Assembly (NCBI RefSeq): GCF_021440195.1
Contig: NZ_JAJTSZ010000001.1
Span: forward strand, 620,001-684,000
DNA length: 64,000 nucleotides
Direction: 5' to 3'
Source: Dyadobacter sp. CY356
GTDB lineage: Bacteria; Bacteroidota; Bacteroidia; Cytophagales; Spirosomataceae
In this document: in pieces, positions 61,106 through 64,000 of the stretch
Layout: every line of letters begins with the position of its first letter
How positions within the stretch are numbered: the first letter of the stretch is position 1
Position numbers and translations under genes: made by a program
The notes under the pieces: model-generated
The model's input: the letters and a program-made list of their open reading frames with translations, nothing else
What the model was told of the DNA's origin: nothing
Database searches by the model: none

Positions 61106-61131
61106 CAAAAGTATAACATATTGCAATACAA
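61106..61131 (-). promoter_or_regulatory. Bacteroidota-type promoter of the small exported protein
   Basis: On the minus strand TACTTTTG (perfect TAnnTTTG) lies at 61106-61113 and a TTG at 61129-61131, with a spacer of 15 bases. The leader to the ATG at 61019 would be about 80 bases. A T/A-rich inverted run (CTTTTTTAAAATTTTTTAAAAG) lies just upstream, reminiscent of the one near the 18112 gene. Confidence 0.5.
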
Positions 61132-61262
61132 TAAAATAGCTTTTTTAAAATTTTTTAAAAGTTGTTTATTAAACAATTTGTAAACTTGAAATAATACAAC
61201 GAATGTGAAAAGTACAATTCTTATTCTTTAAAAAATACTATTATCTAATTATTAACAAAATC

Positions 61263-62636
61263 ATGTCAAAAGCTGTAATGGAACATGCCGACGCGGCGGA
61301 CGTCTTTAACAAGGACGAATCTTATGTAGACTGGCATGACGAAACACTCTGGTTTGTCAGGACGAAACGTGATAAATCTTCGAAATTATTGCCTGAATGG
61401 GAGAATTTGCGTGAAACGGCTTCTCAGATAAAAAACTATGTCCTGTCTCACATGGACGAATTGCTTGAAACATTTGAAAAAAATGCAAAAGCGAACGGAA
61501 TTCACGTACACTGGGCGGCAGATGCTGCGGAGCATAATGAAATTGTGCTTGGAATTCTGAAACAACACCATGTTGACAGAATGATCAAAAGTAAATCCAT
61601 GCTCACGGAGGAATGTCATATGAATGAATTTCTTACGCGAAATGGTATCGAAGTAATCGACACGGATCTGGGAGAACGGATTGTGCAATTAAGAAATGAG
61701 CCACCCAGCCATATTGTTTTGCCAGCTATACATTTAAAGAAAAAAGATATCGGTGATCTTTTCCACGAACATCTGGGAACAGACGCCGGAGCCACAGATC
61801 CACAATATCTCACAGAGGCAGCCAGACAACATTTACGTGATAAATTTCTGACACGAAAAGCTGCACTGACCGGTGTTAATTTTGCAGTTGCAGAAACGGG
61901 AGGATTTGTAGTTTGTACCAATGAAGGAAATGCAGATATGGGTGCACACCTTGCTGATGTGCATATTGCCTGTATGGGTTTTGAAAAACTGGTTCCGTTA
62001 CAGGCACATCTGGGTGTTTTTCTCCGGCTTCTGGCAAGAAGCGCCACCGGACAACCGGTAACAACGTACAGCAGTCATTTCAAAAAACCTCGGGAAGGTC
62101 AGGAAATGCACCTGGTCATTGTTGATAACGGAAGAAGCGCCCAGCTAGGCCGCGCCGATTTCCGGAACTCGCTGAAATGTATCCGTTGCGGGGCCTGTAT
62201 GAATACATGTCCGGTTTACAGAAGAAGTGGCGGGCATAGTTACCACAATGCAGTGGCCGGCCCGATCGGTTCTATTCTGGCTCCGAATCTGGATATGACC
62301 AAAAATGCGGATCTTCCGTTTGCAAGTACCTTGTGCGGAAGCTGTTCCAATGTTTGTCCTGTCAAAATTGATATTCACGATCAGCTTTATAAATGGAGAC
62401 AGGTTCTGGTTCAGGGCGGACATGTGCCGCAGGCAAAAGAAATTGGCGTAAAGGCCATGTCAATGGTTTTATCACAACCAAGATTTTATCAATGGTCGGG
62501 CAGGCTGGGGCGCTCAGTCATGCGGACTTTGCCTTTTATGGTTAATAATTCTCTGAATCCCTGGTTTAAACAACGGGAAATGCCGGAGCCACCAAAAGAA
62601 AGTTTCAGAGATTGGTATGTGCGCAACCGCGAATAA
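61263..62636 (+). CDS. lutB: Lactate utilisation iron-sulfur protein LutB/YkgF
   Basis: The 457-residue protein has an N-terminal LUD domain (NEPPSHIVLPAIHLKKKDIG and VAETGGFVVCTNEGNADM) and two 4Fe-4S ferredoxin motifs, CIRCGACMNTCPVY near residue 305 and CGSCSNVCPVKIDI near residue 358. A C-terminal DUF3390-type tail (RLGRSVMRTLPF) follows. It carries electrons in the LutABC L-lactate dehydrogenase complex. lutC follows 18 bases after. The arrangement lutA - opposite gene - lutB - lutC is unusual, since the three are normally contiguous. Confidence 0.95.
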   Translation: MSKAVMEHADAADVFNKDESYVDWHDETLWFVRTKRDKSSKLLPEWENLRETASQIKNYVLSHMDELLETFEKNAKANGIHVHWAADAAEHNEIVLGILKQHHVDRMIKSKSMLTEECHMNEFLTRNGIEVIDTDLGERIVQLRNEPPSHIVLPAIHLKKKDIGDLFHEHLGTDAGATDPQYLTEAARQHLRDKFLTRKAALTGVNFAVAETGGFVVCTNEGNADMGAHLADVHIACMGFEKLVPLQAHLGVFLRLLARSATGQPVTTYSSHFKKPREGQEMHLVIVDNGRSAQLGRADFRNSLKCIRCGACMNTCPVYRRSGGHSYHNAVAGPIGSILAPNLDMTKNADLPFASTLCGSCSNVCPVKIDIHDQLYKWRQVLVQGGHVPQAKEIGVKAMSMVLSQPRFYQWSGRLGRSVMRTLPFMVNNSLNPWFKQREMPEPPKESFRDWYVRNRE

Positions 62637-62654
62637 TAAAAGCATTGAAAGATT

Positions 62655-63239
62655 ATGAGCTCACGTGAAAAAATTCTTCAGCAAATTAAGCTGAATAAAC
62701 CGACCGGTACAGATCTGCCGCTTCAATATACATTTGACAGCGGTTATGAAAATACAGAAGCAAAGTTCAAGGAAATTCTTGAAGCGATCTACACCGAAGT
62801 TATCGTTGTGGACTCCCTGGTGGAGCTCAAAGCAAAAGTTGAAGAAATGTATGCCGGCGTTGTCAATAAGGCTACAACAATTCCGGAACTGGCAGACTGG
62901 GCAGATTTCAGTTTACAATTATCCGATCCGCATGAACTTGAAATGATCGAAGTTGCCATTTTACAAGCCGAATTTGGTGTAGCAGAAAATGGTGCCGTCT
63001 GGATTTCTGACAATCATTTAAAACATAGAGCATTGCCCTTTATCACACAAAATCTTGCATTTGTGATCCCAAGAAATGCGTTGGTAAATAATATGCACGA
63101 AGCGTATCAAAGACTGACCGATACTACAGGTTGGGGATGTTTTATAGCCGGCCCGTCAAAAACAGCCGATATTGAGCAATCCCTGGTCATCGGTGCGCAT
63201 GGTGCGAGAAGTATGGTTATCTTTTTAGTGGAGAATTAG
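62655..63239 (+). CDS. lutC: Lactate utilisation protein LutC/YkgG
   Basis: A 194-residue LUD-domain protein (PF02589) with AEFGVAENGAVWIS, ALPFITQNLAFVIPRNALVNNMH and a C-terminal FIAGPSKTADIEQSLVIGAHGARS. The family is the third subunit of the L-lactate oxidation system. It follows lutB by 18 bases and forms one transcript with it. Sequence motifs and length are normal. Confidence 0.93.
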   Translation: MSSREKILQQIKLNKPTGTDLPLQYTFDSGYENTEAKFKEILEAIYTEVIVVDSLVELKAKVEEMYAGVVNKATTIPELADWADFSLQLSDPHELEMIEVAILQAEFGVAENGAVWISDNHLKHRALPFITQNLAFVIPRNALVNNMHEAYQRLTDTTGWGCFIAGPSKTADIEQSLVIGAHGARSMVIFLVEN

Positions 63240-63308
63240 TTAACAATTAGCAAAGGAATAGTTTTCAAGTTAGTCTATAAAAAAGTTCGTCTCCCGCTTA
63301 CTTTCTTA

Positions 63309-63316
63309 TATTTTTG
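63309..63316 (+). promoter_or_regulatory. -7 promoter element upstream of cmk
   Basis: TATTTTTG is a perfect TAnnTTTG, 67 bases before the cmk start. A clean TTG -33 element was not found at the expected distance, so this is a moderate candidate only. Confidence 0.35.
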
Positions 63317-63383
63317 CAGATATTACCAAATGCATTTTTGACTTTGGCCTCGTAATCGGGCCGGATAATTAACTTTGAAAAGT

Positions 63384-64000
63384 ATGCCAAAAATAATTGT
63401 TGCGATTGACGGCTATTCAAGCTGCGGCAAAAGCACGACCGCCAAGCAGGTTGCAAAGCAACTGAATTATGCCTACATAGACACGGGAGCCATGTACCGT
63501 GCCGTAACGTTGTTTTTTATCCAGAATCATATTTCGGCATCAAACCCCAAAGAAGTTCAAAAAGCACTTCACGATATACATATCAGTTTCAGAAGAGATA
63601 AAATAAAGGGCACCAACGATACTTATCTCAATGGTTTAAATGTTGAGAATGAAATACGGAAAATGTACGTTTCGGAGCAGGTAAGTACCGTAAGTGCAGT
63701 TGCAGAAGTGCGTCACGCACTGGTTGCCCAGCAGCAAAGAATGGGGAAAACCAGAGGGATTGTCATGGATGGCCGTGATATCGGAACGGTTGTTTTTCCA
63801 CAAGCTGAATTGAAAATTTTCATGACAGCGGATCCTATAATCCGTGCTCAGCGTCGCCAGGCCGAATTATTGGAAAAGGGGGAACTGATCGGTTTGCAGG
63901 AAATTGCCGAAAATCTGAAAATGCGGGATCATATTGATACAACGCGAACAGAAAGTCCATTGAGGCAGGCGGATGACGCGATTTATATTGATAATTCTTT
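63384..64000 (+). CDS. cmk: Cytidylate kinase, cut by the right window edge
   Basis: Reading from the ATG at 63384 gives 205 codons with no stop before the window ends. The protein starts with MPKIIVAIDGYSSCGKSTTA, in which the P-loop is G10-Y-S-S-C-G-K-S-T18. It continues with IDTGAMYRAVTLF, GIVMDGRDIGTVVFP and RAQRRQAEL, all family hallmarks of (d)CMP kinase. The last seen part, RDHIDTTRTESPL, is also typical; about 20 residues of the C-terminus are missing. The enzyme phosphorylates CMP and dCMP with ATP in pyrimidine salvage. Confidence 0.95.
   Translation, partial: MPKIIVAIDGYSSCGKSTTAKQVAKQLNYAYIDTGAMYRAVTLFFIQNHISASNPKEVQKALHDIHISFRRDKIKGTNDTYLNGLNVENEIRKMYVSEQVSTVSAVAEVRHALVAQQQRMGKTRGIVMDGRDIGTVVFPQAELKIFMTADPIIRAQRRQAELLEKGELIGLQEIAENLKMRDHIDTTRTESPLRQADDAIYIDNS

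Overview
The window looks like chromosomal DNA from a Bacteroidota bacterium, most likely a Cytophagales member close to Dyadobacter. The support is a SusC/SusD pair, a second TonB-dependent receptor with an OMP_b-brl_3 type barrel, LytS/LytTR signalling, Bacteroidota promoter elements (TAnnTTTG) upstream of several genes, and moderately AT-rich DNA. The genus is an inference from overall gene content, because there is no rRNA or other marker gene. I found no tRNA, rRNA, CRISPR array, complete insertion sequence or prophage.

Layout. 0-5.3 kb: a LytTR regulator (cut by the left edge), a LytS-type kinase, a TonB-dependent receptor and a TetR/SDR operon. 5.3-10.7 kb: an accessory stretch of poorly recognised minus-strand genes, including an overlapping pair made of an aromatic-rich 84-residue protein and a cysteine-rich protein, a lipoprotein with LGFP-like repeats, and a small soluble/membrane gene pair. 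10.7-17.6 kb: a NarL-type two-component pair, topoisomerase III, a Tat-exported phosphoesterase, and an arsR/old-yellow-enzyme operon. 18-27 kb: small exported proteins and a SusC-SusD-GDPD-GDPD locus that looks like a glycerophosphodiester uptake system. 27-37.3 kb: a redox block, comprising a disulfide-reductase-like flavoprotein, an ABC transporter overlapping ergothioneine genes egtB and egtD, and a cNMP-binding kinase / receiver-flavoprotein / UBP zinc-finger operon. 37.7-52.4 kb: an SNF2/SWIM helicase, envelope and secreted proteins (DUF481, S51 peptidase, DUF1684, chitinase, ThuA), RarA, an ECF sigma factor and adenine deaminase. 52.8-63.2 kb: an AraC regulator divergent from a non-phosphorylating L-fucose (or L-rhamnose) pathway, followed by lutA and lutBC. 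The right edge cuts cytidylate kinase.

How genes work together. The sugar block predicts deoxyhexose lactone to acid to 2-keto-3-deoxy acid to 2,4-diketo acid to pyruvate plus L-lactate, and LutABC then oxidises the lactate to pyruvate. In the redox block, four overlapping or closely spaced genes encode an ATPase, a fused permease/binding protein, EgtB and EgtD, which suggests uptake and synthesis of the thiol-betaine ergothioneine (or its precursor hercynine) in one unit. The binding domain of the fused permease is circularly permuted relative to OpuCC/OsmF-type proteins.

The intergenic DNA is rich in palindromes: two clusters of a GGTGC-nnn-GCACC element, a 171-bp element with about 65-bp inverted arms, and a different hairpin in each of the three longer gaps of the sugar operon.
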